Shown here: positions 63,948 to 64,000 of the stretch, piece after piece
Numbering within the stretch: position 1 is the stretch's first letter
Layout: each line of letters begins with the position of its first letter
Translations under genes and position numbers: made by a program
From: Achatina immaculata
Lineage: Eukaryota > Mollusca > Gastropoda > Stylommatophora > Achatinidae
NCBI GenBank assembly: GCA_009760885.1
Contig: CM019700.1
Location: forward strand, 2,092,405 to 2,156,404
Length of the DNA stretch: 64,000 bases
Reading direction: 5' to 3'
The notes under the pieces: model-generated
What the model was told of the DNA's origin: nothing
The model's database searches: none
Seen by the model: only the letters and a program-made list of their open reading frames with translations

Positions 63948-64000
63948 CAAGATTCTTCAGCTGCCGTGCGTGGGGTGAAACTCCTCCCGGTTAATGAAGA
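63948..64000 (+). mobile_element. Start of another copy of the 250-bp-monomer element, cut by the window end
   Basis: GATTCTTCAGCTGCCGTGCG and ACTCCTCCCGGTTAATGAAG match the monomer starts at 61821 and 62074. Confidence 0.75.

Overview
This window is animal nuclear DNA. It has intron/exon structure with GT..AG junctions, truncated LINE reverse transcriptases, mariner, Tc1 and hAT elements, tRNA-headed SINEs, and very many minisatellites and microsatellites. No bacterial operons, CRISPR arrays or rRNA are visible. The repeat style suggests a lophotrochozoan, most likely a gastropod mollusc; that is inference and was not tested by any search.

The only convincing host gene lies on the + strand from about 25.3 to 61.4 kb. 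I assembled nine exons by matching splice sites, codon phase and open frame: 25298-25391, 27347-27534, 39798-39996, 44512-44693, 47499-47607 (with a near-identical second copy at 49035-49143), 51482-51587, 54172-54261, 58903-59022 and 61301-61430 (TAA). They encode about 402 residues. The order is a signal peptide, a short acidic ectodomain with a furin-type RGRR site and one N-glycosylation sequon, one transmembrane helix, a basic stop-transfer stretch, and a cytoplasmic tail of about 270 residues. I do not recognise the family. Two features could diversify the product. The exon 1 splice donor is part of a 30-bp minisatellite that repeats the donor in frame. Exon 5 sits in a recent 1.54-kb tandem duplication, and the two copies cannot both be spliced in without a frameshift.

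From 0 to 25 kb, upstream of the gene, there are two tandem copies of a 1.07-kb flank plus a 51-bp satellite, a hAT MITE carrying a nested SINE, several minisatellites (30, 40, about 21, 31, 18 and 38 bp) and LINE 3' ends. From 25 to 61 kb the introns hold LINE copies (one nested in its own family), a full-length but broken mariner, an internally deleted mariner with long TIRs, a Tc1 relic inside a LINE, and a 1.3-kb polypurine tract between exons 7 and 8. From 61.4 to 64 kb there is a poly(A) signal, then a retroelement built of about 250-bp monomers with a (GAA)n tail; another copy starts at the window edge.

LINE labels used below are mine. A = 3' tail (TGAA)n, protein end GKRKRGRPRRRW..; B = tail (TGA)n, end GRPREMILDSL..; C = tail (GA)n, end ERRWRWLGHVLRM..; D = tail of GTAAGAT-like repeats, end LDEVERLAEDRKIWQ..; E = tail (ATG)n, end DTSIARQPLTWNPQ... 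R1 is a dispersed repeat seen at 8.3, 9.5, 53.5 and 60.1 kb.
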